DNA from: Lineus longissimus
Taxonomy: Eukaryota; Nemertea; Pilidiophora; Heteronemertea; Lineidae
Direction: 5' to 3'
DNA: 64,000 bases
Assembly (NCBI RefSeq): GCF_910592395.1
Contig: NC_088317.1
Coordinates: forward strand, 14,320,001-14,384,000
Below the pieces are notes generated by a model that saw only the letters and a list, made by a program, of their open reading frames with translations, was not told the DNA's origin and searched no databases. Positions 35,262 through 46,257 of the stretch are shown in pieces; positions within the stretch are counted from its first letter, which is position 1, and each line of letters opens with the position of its first letter. Position numbers and translations under genes: made by a program.

Positions 35262-35545
35262 CAATCAATAAAACAGCCGAACACAATAGTAGGCCTTTCG
35301 TAGCCATAAAAGGGGTGGGATATCTAAGGGTTAACAACGTTATCGTCATGAATAGTCATGACTCTATAGCAGAACTTTTCATTTTACAATTAAAGACCAA
35401 TTGGTAGAAACGAAGACAAGATATCCCAACCCTTTTATGGCTGCGAAAGGCCTACTATAATGACAGGTTGTTTAGGCTCAACCCATCGAGGCGGCAGTAG
35501 AAATCGGGTATTGTCGGGCTTGGTATCTTATTGGTAAGTGAATCC
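35262..35545. mobile_element. Fold-back MITE, copy in duplication copy 1
   Basis: The central module is an inverted repeat, TAGGCCTTTCGTAGCCATAA at 35290 against TTATGGCTGCGAAAGGCCTA near 35455, with GGGATATCT/AGATATCCC inside. The outer arms continue (CAGTAGAAATCGGGTATTGT...ATTGGTAAGTGAATCC). Same family as 4536-4879. Orthologous copy at 56942-57225. Confidence 0.7.
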
Positions 35546-35828
35546 AGTATAATTCAATGGTACAATTTTGAAGAATTCCCTCAATGAAATTTTTCTTTGC
35601 CCCTTTCATTGGTGAACCACTTTTCTGAAAGCGTTTGACATACCTGCAGGTTATAAGGCTAACGCATGAGCAAAGGTCTCGGCAATCATTGCGATTTATT
35701 GGCCATTGACATGATGGACGACGTTTTACTAGTGTAGTGGAACAGATCGGTGCGATGTGACAGTGGTACGGTACCTGCTGGTGGACACGGGTTTGGAGTT
35801 TGGGTAGCTTCCTGGAGCCATGGATCTA

Positions 35829-38800
35829 CGGCGTTGCGAAAACACGGAACGGAACGGAACGGAATAATGTTACGGAATGTGGTCTGCAGACGCCCCGTAA
35901 TGATCATGACAGTTGTTGTTGTTGTCGTTACAGTAAACCCCGGGTGATGGCCCGGTGCTAAGCGCCCAAAAAACTGACAATTGTCGGCAAGATTGATGAA
36001 AACACAACAAAATTATAACTTTGTTCAACGTTTGTTGTGTTTCATCACACTTTTCTTCGCTATGTAGCACCAGAGCTAGAGTAGAACAATGTGGGCCTGG
36101 CAAAGTCATCTCCGGACTCCCTCTAAGTGCTCCCCGCGGAGGAATACCTTATCGATCAATACTCATTTGCATACACATTTGCATCGAGTGTACCAGTTCC
36201 AGGAACCGGGTAGCCGGGTATGAATAATGAAGAGAAAAATACAAGATTACTTCCGAATGTGCTTCACTTTATATTCAGATGGAAAGGGGATGCGAAAATA
36301 CCTTTTAAGCTGGCAAAATCGGGCCAGGTTCATCATCAATAGACCAATGCCCTTGTCCCCTATCTAGTAAATGGCCGCACAATCAACCAATCAAATCGAC
36401 TCTGGCCTCATTAACATTGCAAATGGGCTAGTCCGATGGGGGTGTCAGGTGGTGGTGGTGTAGTGCGTCTCATCGCTTCCTCGGGATATAGGTTCGACTC
36501 CGTTATAATGAAGTTTCCTTAGCATGCGCATTTTTTGTAAAATCGAGGTGGAAAATTATGGTACATTATCAACACACGTTTCCCACAATGTTCCGAGTAC
36601 ACATTGGTGTATATTCCGAATGAGAACAACCAAACTGCATTGAGTGACTCTGGAGATGCAATTTTCTTGGAAACGTTTGAAACATTATTAATGGGATGCG
36701 GACTTGTTATCAATAATTACTAGGCACCCTGGCTGCCAGCTGGGGGTGGCATTTACACCCTTTAGCTAAACATACTTCGATCAATCATTCCAACAATGAA
36801 ATAAATCCTCCAACCCTGGTGTGGCCTTCAAATGGCAAGGTCTGAAGTCCGGCAGGAATGCTGGGGATATCCTTGGGGGCTGGGGGAGGGGGCTTGGGGC
36901 CAATGTACTAGAATGAAGGTTTCGGGAGGGGGGAGTAGGAGTCAGAGGTGAACCACACAAGAAGCAGCAGGAGTCACACCCCTCCAATCTACTGGGAGAA
37001 GTCATCATCAGCTGATCATTGGACTCTGAATGAAAATTGAATACCAGTATCATTTGATGGTTTGTTTTTGTTTTTATTCAGAGGGCTGCAATTGAAAATA
37101 TTGAATAAAAGGCACGATTATTGAAGAATAGAAATTATATTCAAGTAATTGCTTTGATTTAATCCCTGGACAGGACACCATGACATCTCAAAATGTTGGC
37201 TAAAGCCCCCAAAAAGGGTTTTTAGTCTCTTTAGTGCTCCCCCACCCCGCGACATACTAAGGAGACACCACCATCTCATTTTGGTGGCAAGCACACTGAG
37301 AAGTGGTTATCACGTACAACCACTGAGTGTTTCCTTGTTTGGAATGTCTGCCTGGTTCAAAGATGACATGGTGTATAGAATCAATATTAAAAATATACCT
37401 TTGATTTTGGAATAAACATGTTTCAACAAAATTTTGAGGGTTCATAAACAATTTTTCAACATTTTGCACAAGTGTACCGAAACAAACCAATTTTTCCATA
37501 CACTACTGGGGGTGGGGGGGGGGGGTAAAACAAAATGTACTGTACTCTCTAGTAGTACAAATCAACTCTTTTTCCTGTTCCATAAGGTTGGTGGTGACAC
37601 ATCTCATTTTGATAATGTGCCACTAGCAAGCAATTAAAATTCACTGCAACTGGCCATCCACGTGACCCAACATCAGTCGAGGGACATTTCTTTTTCTTGG
37701 CCTTCCTTCTCTTTTCATGGACAGGGTGTTCAGACTTTGAATCTGAGAACTCCAGTCTACGTTTCTTGTTGTTGGCCTTAGGGCGGACAGGATGAGGTGG
37801 GCTGTATGTCTGTCTTGCATTATAAGATTCTTCAGCACCAGCTCTGGAATGAACAGAAATTGATTCAAATCACTGTTAAAACAGAAACACCGGCCATCAA
37901 TGCTGTATCGGCCAGATGTCAGCAAGTTTATAGACGTTTTGCCTTGGACTGAAGAAAGGGCAACTAAGTAAAGGGAAAACCCATTGTAAAGTTCCAGAAA
38001 GTATCTCAAAAAAATTTCACCTTTGCATGATATTTCAGTTTTTATCTGAAAAAAATGGTAGCCTGGGGCCTACTCATCATAAGTTATGCGCATTAACTAT
38101 GATGAGTTCAACATTTTGTTAGAAAAAACCCGAAATATCATGCAAAGGTGAAAGCCATGAGCCCTAACATGTGCCATATCATAGCATGTCTCCCCTTGTC
38201 CGGAATTAGATACCAAATACATGCAATTATACACTACATTGCACTAGGTGCCTATTGTCGGATTTTTTTGCCACTTCAACAGCACCGCATAACAAAATTT
38301 AGGAGGATCAGCATGAACTTGTGAACTAAAAAACATTTATAGGAGGAAGGCCTGCGGTCTTATTGAAGTATTAGAGAGGAAATAACCTAAATAGGCCGCG
38401 TAAACAGGTGGCATGCATGTCAAGACATGATCATGACATGGTCCATGGATCATTGGAATCTGTCATTCCTGTTCAGTCGGTCGGGAACATCGGGTCCAAT
38501 AAACACCTAATCAAGACGAAGTTCTCCTAATGCACACATCATTATTGACAACAAACACTAAGGCTATTCAACTATCATGATTTACCTGTGATCAGCTACC
38601 CAACTTTCCCAAAATCTTTTGTAGAACCCTGGGGATTTCTCCTCTCTGGAAGATGTTTCGTCCGCCATTGCTGCTGTGTGACAAGCGCGCCAACAATCGT
38701 AAGGGAGTTCGGAAATGAGCCTCAAAGTGCACTTTTTTTAACTCATGAGCAGTGGAGAATTTACTTCATCGCGACGTTAAATGGCTAAGAATCGACTCTT

Positions 38801-38987
38801 CGTTAGTCACTACACTCTTAGCTACGATGTAGCTGAAAAATAGACCACAAAAATAAACTCGAAACCTGGAACTATATTTTGAGCGCTCAACCTTGCCTTT
38901 TTACGTAGTTATAAGCTACAGACCGGATTTTCACCCTATTCCGTAACATTATTCCGTTCCGTTCCGTTCCGTGTTTTCGCAACGCCG
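35829..38987. mobile_element. Mutator-like (MULE) element carrying a spliced ORF
   Basis: 3159 bp with 50-bp terminal inverted repeats that match perfectly by eye. They begin CGGCGTTGCGAAAACACGG, then three GGAAC units, then GGAATAATGTTACGGAAT. The flanks are ATGGATCTA at 35820-35828 and 38988-38996, a 9-bp target duplication. The empty site CCATGGATCTACCCTG is in copy 2 near 57494-57509. A 9-bp duplication with long perfect ends fits the Mutator superfamily. There is no recognisable MULE transposase. It instead carries a two-exon minus-strand ORF (37549-38668), a tRNA-like B-box (GGTTCGACTCC near 36491) and G-rich tracts, so it looks like a non-autonomous gene-bearing (Pack-MULE-like) element. 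The perfect ends indicate recent insertion. Confidence 0.85.
37549..38668 (-). CDS. Two-exon lysine-rich ORF inside the MULE-like element
   Basis: Exon 1 is 38586-38668. ATG sits in CAGCAATGGCGGAC, the start reads MADETSSREEKSPGFYKRFW, and it ends GATCACAG before GTAAAT in phase 2. Exon 2 is 37549-37843, after acceptor TTTCTGTTCATTCCAG, with 98 open codons to TAG. The join keeps frame and gives 125 aa. The exon 2 product is strongly basic (KANNKKRRLEF, HEKRRKAKKKKCPS), like a nuclear or nucleolar protein. No domain is recognised. The true 3' end may differ: another acceptor (TTTTCATTCAG) at about 37030 could begin a third exon if exon 2 splices before its stop. It is a host-gene fragment captured by the element or an accessory gene of the element; these cannot be separated here. 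Confidence 0.5.
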
Positions 38988-39944
38988 ATGGATCTACCCT
39001 GTGACGACTTGGTGTAGATATCGATTTTTTCCGACGTCACGCTGATGGCGCTTGATTACCCCGCTAAAGGCATCAAACACGTTCAGAAAAAAGGTTTACT
39101 GGTGAACCAGTAGAAGAACAAACATATGGCTGTAAAAAGCCGCCCATTTTTTTATGAAGACTTGTGACATAACAAGCATTCCTATGTCAAAAGCCCTGAT
39201 CAGATTATCATAAGACTTTTTGTTAGATTATTATTCAGTTTTCTTGTACATAAAGTATAATACTTACGTGTATATCTACACGTAGTAAGTTTTCCTGTAA
39301 GATTCTGATCTGAATCTAGATTTTGACCAAATTCTTGTAAAGTAATGTATATCATGTATGAACAATGTATAAAAAAACGTCATTAAGTTATCAGTTAAAT
39401 GTAAGAGTGAACAGTCCAAATCACAATTAACATCTCGTAAATCGCGTCATTGGCGCGTCACTGACGCGCTACCCAGCGCAACTCGCGGGTACGTTGCACG
39501 TCACTGACGCAAAGCAGGAAGAATATCAATTGTGATTTGTACAGTGAGAATTGTAACGGGATTGCTCGATCTGTAGGTAAGATAATACAGTGAGGTACTC
39601 GAAATATATCTGTTTTTGCGATATATAGGCATGACGTACAGGGATGACAGCATAAATTCTTATCAGAGGTAATGCTTGCTAAATTTTGCAATGAAGCAAC
39701 AATTTCAATCCCAATCTTGTTTATAAACTGCATTCCTCATATTTCATTACAACTTTAGTGAACACCTATATGTAGGCCGCTATATATCAGGCAGTGATAT
39801 TGAAAACCTCGATCGGTTTATATTGCTGAATTTCTGCACAAAAAGCAACATTATTCCAACCGATCAAAGACTCGGCTGCGAAAGGAAAAATTGTGCCGTC
39901 CATTACGCGAACGTGGCGAAAGATTTGCACATAACACGTCAACA

Positions 39945-40275
39945 CGTTTGCTCTATCTGTCATCACGAGGGCGTTTGAAATCTGTGGTGTTTGCCGCTGG
40001 GTTTTTCGCAATGAAACAACTTTTAAAATCAATACCAACAAAGATGGACGTTTTCCAACGTGATTTCTAAACAACCAACCGTCAGCAGATCTGTATTCAT
40101 CATGCATTAATGTCTTTTCAACTATGTATGATCTTTTGTCAATGTCGCGACCGTGTCACATCGACCTTGATATTGACGCCAGTGATATGTGGAAATGGTA
40201 GGCAGTTAGACAGAAAAGACCTACATATGTCATGAACAGCGACAACCAGCCGAATGAAGACATCTTTTATCAACA
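39945..40275. promoter_or_regulatory. Presumed promoter/5' UTR of the SLC16-like gene
   Basis: 331 bp between the end of duplication copy 1 and the transporter start codon. No TATA box or clear CpG cluster is seen. The assignment as 5' region is by position only. Confidence 0.3.
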
Positions 40276-43200
40276 ATGTGTGGCAATTGTGTAAGGAAAC
40301 TGGACCAGCCAAAGTACTGGGGCTGGATCATAGTCTTGGCAAATTTTGTCTGTTTATTCCTGATAGTCGGAACGGTGCGTTCAATGGGGATCTTCTATGA
40401 CGAGTGGCTGGAATATTTTCACGATGCAAGCTCGGTCACCTCATCCGTTGGGACTATGATAGGGGCAATGACCTGCCTTGCTGGTAAGCGCGACAATTAT
40501 ATACTGGGTATTGATCCTTCAGTGTATTTGTTCATCTCCTGTTCTATCTATTAGGGAACTTTAAAACAATTTCTAAATACATGTAGGTAAATTAAAATTT
40601 TGAATGAATCAGTTTTTTTCTCCTAAGAAGGCTTGAATAAAATCAAATGGCCCCAAAAAAAGAATATTCGAATAAATAAACAATGTTCAAAACATTTGAC
40701 AAAAAAATTATTTTGAAAAAAGAAAGGAAATCACTTGAGTATGTAGCGTGTATCTAGAAACCTGGAGCGGTTTTTATGGAGCGGTTTGCCTCACCACTAG
40801 CGTTATGGAGCGTGTTTCAAACAAACTTTTCATCGTGTATCATAATTATAAATGAATGATAAAATTAGCATTGTATTTTGAAGACAGTGACCACCAGCTG
40901 GTCATCTTAGCAAAGTTTGTGGATAAAAACAGACTTTACCCAAAATATTTCCAATGATGACGTCATTTCGTGCAGCCAATCATAAGTAAGCATGGCTTTT
41001 ACTAGCAGCAAGTGTTCAGTTCTGATTTACACCATACCAGGGCCCGGTTGTTCAAAACACGTTTGTCACTAACGCTGGCGTTATCTTAATTTGGCGTTAA
41101 GTCTCAGGGCTTAACTGATCGAAGGAGTTAACGCTATGTTAAGTTGACGCAATCTGTTTTGCACAACCAGGCTCTATCATTCAAAACAAGAATTGTCTCT
41201 ACATACTTATGCTTAACTTGGCGCTAAGTCTAATGGCCATAACTGAATGAGATATCGTCAAGTTCTTATTTATAGCACCAGCATTTAATTGGCGACAAAA
41301 CTTGGTTTGAACAGCTCAGGCCCTGATATTTATATCAATCGTTATTGAACTCATATTAGGACCTTTCCAGTTATCAGCGACATCAATTGGCCAGTGATGG
41401 CACGTTTCGTAACTACTGGAGCTATTGCTATGGGGTTGCTATATCTCCTTACCTAAGGGCTTGATCATTGGTTAATATTTATCATGTAACAGCCTGCCTG
41501 CGAGGGGGATGAGCACAATGGACCAGGCCATTTCATTTTTTACCATGAAAAAGTAGGAAAGCTTCACTCATGTCACTTTATGCACTAGTCCGGTATTGAT
41601 AATGTCAATACCTAACAGGTATGACTTGATGAGGCAAGACCACAATTGATTTTTTAAGCCTTTTAGCAGTTAAATTGTCAATGTTTGACCGCGACGCATC
41701 AAATACTGCGTGCGGTTGTGAATCTGAAATTTAGATTATGTTATTCCGGACAGTCGGGCAAGTAAATGGTGAAAAATAAACTGGTGGTTGACCACAAAAA
41801 TTTTTTGATAATCGACAAATTAGACAGACTTTGATATTTCCACTCTTTTCAGCCAACTGGCAAAAAAAACTCAAAACACGCCCCCTATTACCCAATTAGC
41901 AAAATTCCAAATTAATTTTTTCATCAAATAATTTCTTTATATCTGTAGACTTGCCACAGCAAATATTTTTTCAATACCTCTCCAAATATGTACTTGAGAG
42001 TTAAAAACATGCACTCGTCTAATTGATAGGCCTCGACCCTCCAACCTATGAATATTCATTAGTGGTCTTGTCTCTGATCAATTTAGAATGTTTTAAGATG
42101 TTGCTTTCATTGTAAGTTCGAAACGTTTTACTTTTTTTTGACAGGTCCGATAGCCAATACTTTGGCCACACGCTTTGGGACGAGGCCTGTTGTCATCTCC
42201 GGTGGTGTCATATCTTCCGTAGGTTTTTTCTCAACCGCGTTTGTCCCTGATATCTACGTGCTGTTTGTGACGTATGGATTCATGACCGGTAGGTAACTCT
42301 GCAACAGGCCGTTTGATGTCGATGTAGTGTGACCAAGATTACGCACGCGAATTTCTTTGGCAAGCGTTGTGTTCAGCTATTTAAACAATCGAAATTCAAT
42401 CCTTCAACTTATCGCCCGAGAATATGTAAAAAGTAGGCTACAATAATAATACTGGGAGAGTGTATGATACGAGTCACCATATGACGTGACAAAAGACAGT
42501 AATGAATATATGACGTGAAGAACAAATGAAAAGGGGCTTTTTCTGGATTGCGCTTAGTGCAATCCGGTTACGATTATCCACATATCGCAGATTGCATCCT
42601 AGCTCGTGCGGAGACTTCATTTTAAAGCAAAAACATTCCTGAGTACACTTTCCATGATTTTAGAGAGGTTTGCACGTACTTTTCGTGACAACTTTCAAAG
42701 TATGTCATCGCATTTTTGATGGATCAGCGCATTTATATAGGGCACTAGTATGATAAAGCGCTTTACTTGTCGTGTGAAATTCCTTTGAAGTTAGTGAGGC
42801 CAACAACTTGTTCAGGAAACAATGTGTATACGGTAGCCTATAACAGGTCGCGCGTGCTATATTTCAGACTGGGCCCATTGTGTAACATGGACAATGGGTG
42901 ATTTCAATGTTGGTTTTGGTTTTAGTGTTGGGTGTTAGTGTCAGTTTTATTCTTAATTTCTACCCCTAAAAACCTATGTCTTGATAAGACCAATTCGAGG
43001 TTTTAGTTTAACACCAACACCTGGTTTTATCTAAACACCTAAAACCTGGGCTGAAACTAAGAAGAGGTTTTATTCTGCAGGTAAAACTAACACCAAGATG
43101 GACAGAGATAAAACCTTAAACCAAACATGCATGCTGTTGTCGTTGTTACTGTTGTTTCCCTATTGTAACCGCTTCTGATCTTGCCTGACAAGAATTTTAG

Positions 43201-46200
43201 CAGACGCCTCAAATAAAAATTGTCAAAACATTGAAAACATTTGTCAGAAATACAAATTTGGTCGTCTTCTGTCACGTCCATCATCATTCCCATCAGCGTT
43301 CAAAATACCAGCAACTACTCCTTGAAATGGTACAAACAACATGATTTTTTTCCCTTCTTAACACCAACACCAACTTTGAAATCCACTCGGTGTTAATGCC
43401 AAAGGTGTTAGTTTTATTGGTAATACAAAATGCACTACAAAACTTCCAAATATAACACCGAGCTGGGATTAAGATCAGACCTTGGTGTTCCAATTGGTTT
43501 CAGTGTGAAACTAAAACCTAATTTGAAATAGGATAATGCTAAATCTGAGTGTCAAAACTAACACCAGAACTGATTTCATTTCTGGTGTTGTGGAGAGTTT
43601 TAGTTTTAGTCCCGGTGTTAGTTTTTGCCACTAAAACCATCCCTTAGCTTTAAGCTAAAACCGGACATAATGCTAAAACCAACAAACACCGACTTTGAAA
43701 TATGATGAAACTTAAACCCACTTCATTTCAATACTGGTTTTATCAAGGGTTTTAGTGTTCCATTTAGTTTTAAAACTAAATCTAAAAACTGACTTTGAAA
43801 TCACCCAATGTACCTCATATTCATAACGATCGGGTTCGTCTCCAGCCGTTGGATATGAACATACACCGAATCTATGTAACAGTTCGGGAATTTTAGCGCA
43901 ATCATTCATCTAATGGAAAATACATTAGAATGTAAAGACGTTTTGTAGTTTCTACGCTCTATATTAGAGATTATTTTATTTTGTAATAACAAATTCTGAA
44001 GATTCCAGGTCACCGTGTGTCCGAGTTGGTGCAAATATTGCCCCAGTTACAGGGTATATCCCTTGGACCTGCATTAACGGAGGAGAAATAAAGAATAAAC
44101 CGCTGGGGTTCTTGAAATGGGTATACATCGTGCAACGTTACATTTGCCGACAACCACATACCGGACGCGCAAATATTGCAACGCGTGCCGCCTAATACGC
44201 CTTTTGAGATTGTTGGAGCCCCGCTTTTCTTTACCCATTATAAACCCCGTCAAACAAATGCGATAAAAAAACCATCGTTTTATATATCGTCCAATCAATA
44301 TCATTCATTGATTGTTTCGGTTTTAGAGCAGGAGATATCCAACCTAAAATGCATCAAAGTTCAGAAAAAGAATCCCTTGTTCGTCTTGACATCTTGCATG
44401 CAACTCGGTCATAGATCCCTGTCAAGCCGTTCCCAATACACCTTTCCAAAAATGGGGCGCTGAGTGTCCGAAATAGTGATGTCATAAGGGGAAACTAGGC
44501 CTTATGGTGGAGGGACAAAGGAGATAGTCATGGTTGACCAACACACTTGAATGCCTTTAATGACGGACAAGGGGGAAAAAGTTACTTCCAATGCAAGCCA
44601 CCAATTTCGGGAAGCATGTATATGAATATCATTTCGGTATGCTCTTTTTTCTCTCGTAGGTTTCGGGTTTGCCCTGGCCTACATCCCGATGCTGACTGTC
44701 ACGTTAGATTACTTCAAGGAGAGACCAAGTCTTGTCATTGGTTTAGCATCAACGGGAGTCGGCATTGGTGGAATGGTACTACCAATTATCCTCGAATACC
44801 TAACGGAGGCTTATAGTTGGCGAGGCACCGCTATCGTAATGAGTGCTGCAATGTTGAATATTTGTGTTTGTGGCGCGGTGGTCAGACCATTGCAGGAGGC
44901 TGAGGAGCACAGGCCAAACGCACCCATCAAGGCGCATGGGAATGCTGCCTCTGGTGTAGTTTGTTCAGACAACACGAACATGTCTGGCGGGGTCATCAAC
45001 ATGACTGTTCCTGAAACACCACCCCAAGGTTATCATGATAATACAGAAAGGGTGATCCTTTCACCTGATTGCAAGAGTTTAGAGGCAGCAAAAGGATCGC
45101 ATGCCGAAATTATTAGCAAGTACAATCCTCGTAGTTCATCATGTGGTAAAGCAGATGACGTACAAGTCGGGGACCAGCCTGATTCCGAAGCCCCACATAC
45201 TGCGATAGGTAAAAATAAGAACAAAACCCTAAAAAGATCCTTTAAACATCTATTTACAAATGTGTCATTCATTTTGATAAACATCGACATAATTTTTTTC
45301 AGCGCTGCGCTCTTTACTATATTTGCCCATTTGAAATCTGCAGTTATCGCTGTCGGCGGTGTCAGCGTCCACGAAGGGACGTACGCCCTCACCGTCTTGA
45401 ATGCCGGAAGTCTTGTGGGGGCCCTCGTTACTGGATTTATGCTTTACAGGTTTCCTAAGATTGACGCCCTTTTTGTGATAATTGTTGAAACGACAGTTTG
45501 TGGGGCTTCAATGATACTCATACCTTTTGTATCATCGGCGTACAGCTACGTATTGGCTGTGTGTTTTGTGGCCGGCTTTACTCTCAATCCGTATGACTAT
45601 CTCTTGCAGTTAGTTTATAAGGATATGGTAGGTATCGCAGATGTGACTCTTGCCTTTGGTATAACTTATGCCTCTTATGGAATTGGTGGTTTAGCCGGAT
45701 CTGCCCTTGCCGGATTTGTGTACGATATGACCGGAGACTACGCCAATTCATTATACATTGCCGGAGCGTTTTACTTCGTTAGCAATATTCTGATCATACG
45801 ACCTTGTATTTCGAATATTAGTAGGGGAAAATGTTTTGTAGCAAAACAGGCTCGAGCTACTCGCAGTGGTGATGTCATCGGTAAAGAAGACCTTGATGTG
45901 TTTAAGTCCAAAAGTAGACAATTTGATGCTCAAAACACCAACAGCAAAAAAGACATTGATGCGTCCAGCGCCAACAACGAACAAGACACTGATGCGTCTA
46001 TTGCGAACAGCAAACATGATTTTGATGCGTCTAATTCCAACAGCAAACATGACTCTGATGCGTCTAATGCCAATAGCAAGCATAACTTTGATGTGACAAA
46101 TGCCAAGAGCGAACTGTACTTGGAAACGGGATGTGAACATGACATCACGGGAGGTCGCGATAACCCCTCGTTTCTTGATATCAACGACGAGAGCACCGTC

Positions 46201-46257
46201 CCCCAGCACTCTTCTCCTTCTGCTGTCGAACAAATCACTATTGCTACACACTTTTAG
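40276..46257 (+). CDS. SLC16-like (monocarboxylate-transporter-type) MFS transporter
   Basis: Three exons: 40276-40483, 42145-42288 and 44660-46257, with GTAAGC and GTAGGT donors and TTTGACAG and CTCTCGTAG acceptors. Both junctions are phase 1 and the total of 1950 nt gives 649 aa. TM1 reads QPKYWGWIIVLANFVCLF, a variant of the MCT DGGWGW motif. Exon 2 has NTLATRFGTRPVVISGG, the loop after TM2. Exon 3 has GFGFALAYIPMLTVTLDYF and KERPSLVIGLASTGVGIGG, the TM4-TM5 block typical of SLC16, then SWRG. A long cytoplasmic loop (about 190-300) precedes six more helices including YASYGIGGLAGSALAGFVYD. The C-tail is long, hydrophilic and repetitive. It should be a plasma-membrane proton-coupled or facilitated carrier of small carboxylates or related solutes. 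The substrate is not predictable. Confidence 0.88.
41038..41325. mobile_element. MITE in intron 1 of the transporter
   Basis: Ends CAGGGCCCGGTTGTTCAAAA and (complement) CAGGGCCTGAGCTGTTCAAA are inverted. The interior has repeated GCGTTAA/TTAACGC motifs. Non-coding. Confidence 0.6.
42888..43814. mobile_element. Fold-back-like element in intron 2 of the transporter
   Basis: Inverted ends share TGGGTGATTTCAA (left 42893, right complement ending near 43810). The ~900-bp interior is built of variants of GGTTTTAGTGTTGGTGTTAG in both orientations (TTTTAGT, TAACACC, CTAAAACC), making long imperfect inverted arms. No transposase. Short frames on both strands come from the repeats. Confidence 0.6.
45943..46107 (+). 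repeat. 33-bp coding minisatellite in the transporter tail
   Basis: Five in-frame 33-bp units encode 11-residue repeats such as SKHDFDASNSN and SKHDSDASNAN, preceded by a degenerate unit from 45907. Acidic, Asn/Ser-rich and predicted disordered in the cytoplasm. The unit length is a multiple of three, so copy number can vary without frameshift. Confidence 0.9.

Larger units (their letters stand above)
27960..39944 (+). repeat. Segmental duplication B, copy 1
   Basis: Collinear in direct orientation with 48692-59472, a few percent diverged. Homology begins at TTTTTACTCTCCGTA and ends at CAACACGTTT. Private to this copy are an extra 1.1-kb segment (28945-30046), a CR1/L2 insertion (33902-34435) and a Mutator-like element (35829-38987). 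It lacks about 63 bp present at 48707-48769. The offset to copy 2 is a constant 22210 across the PAN gene. Confidence 0.92.

Noticed and set aside
36450-36500. tRNA-like stretch with B box GGTTCGACTCC
   Set aside because: No cloverleaf can be drawn and no matching acceptor stem. At most a SINE relic.
37641-38009. 122-codon minus-strand frame
   Set aside because: Overlaps the better supported spliced exon 37549-37843 in another frame and crosses its intron.
45751-46251. Minus-strand repetitive frame opposite the transporter tail
   Set aside because: Shadow of the 33-bp coding minisatellite.
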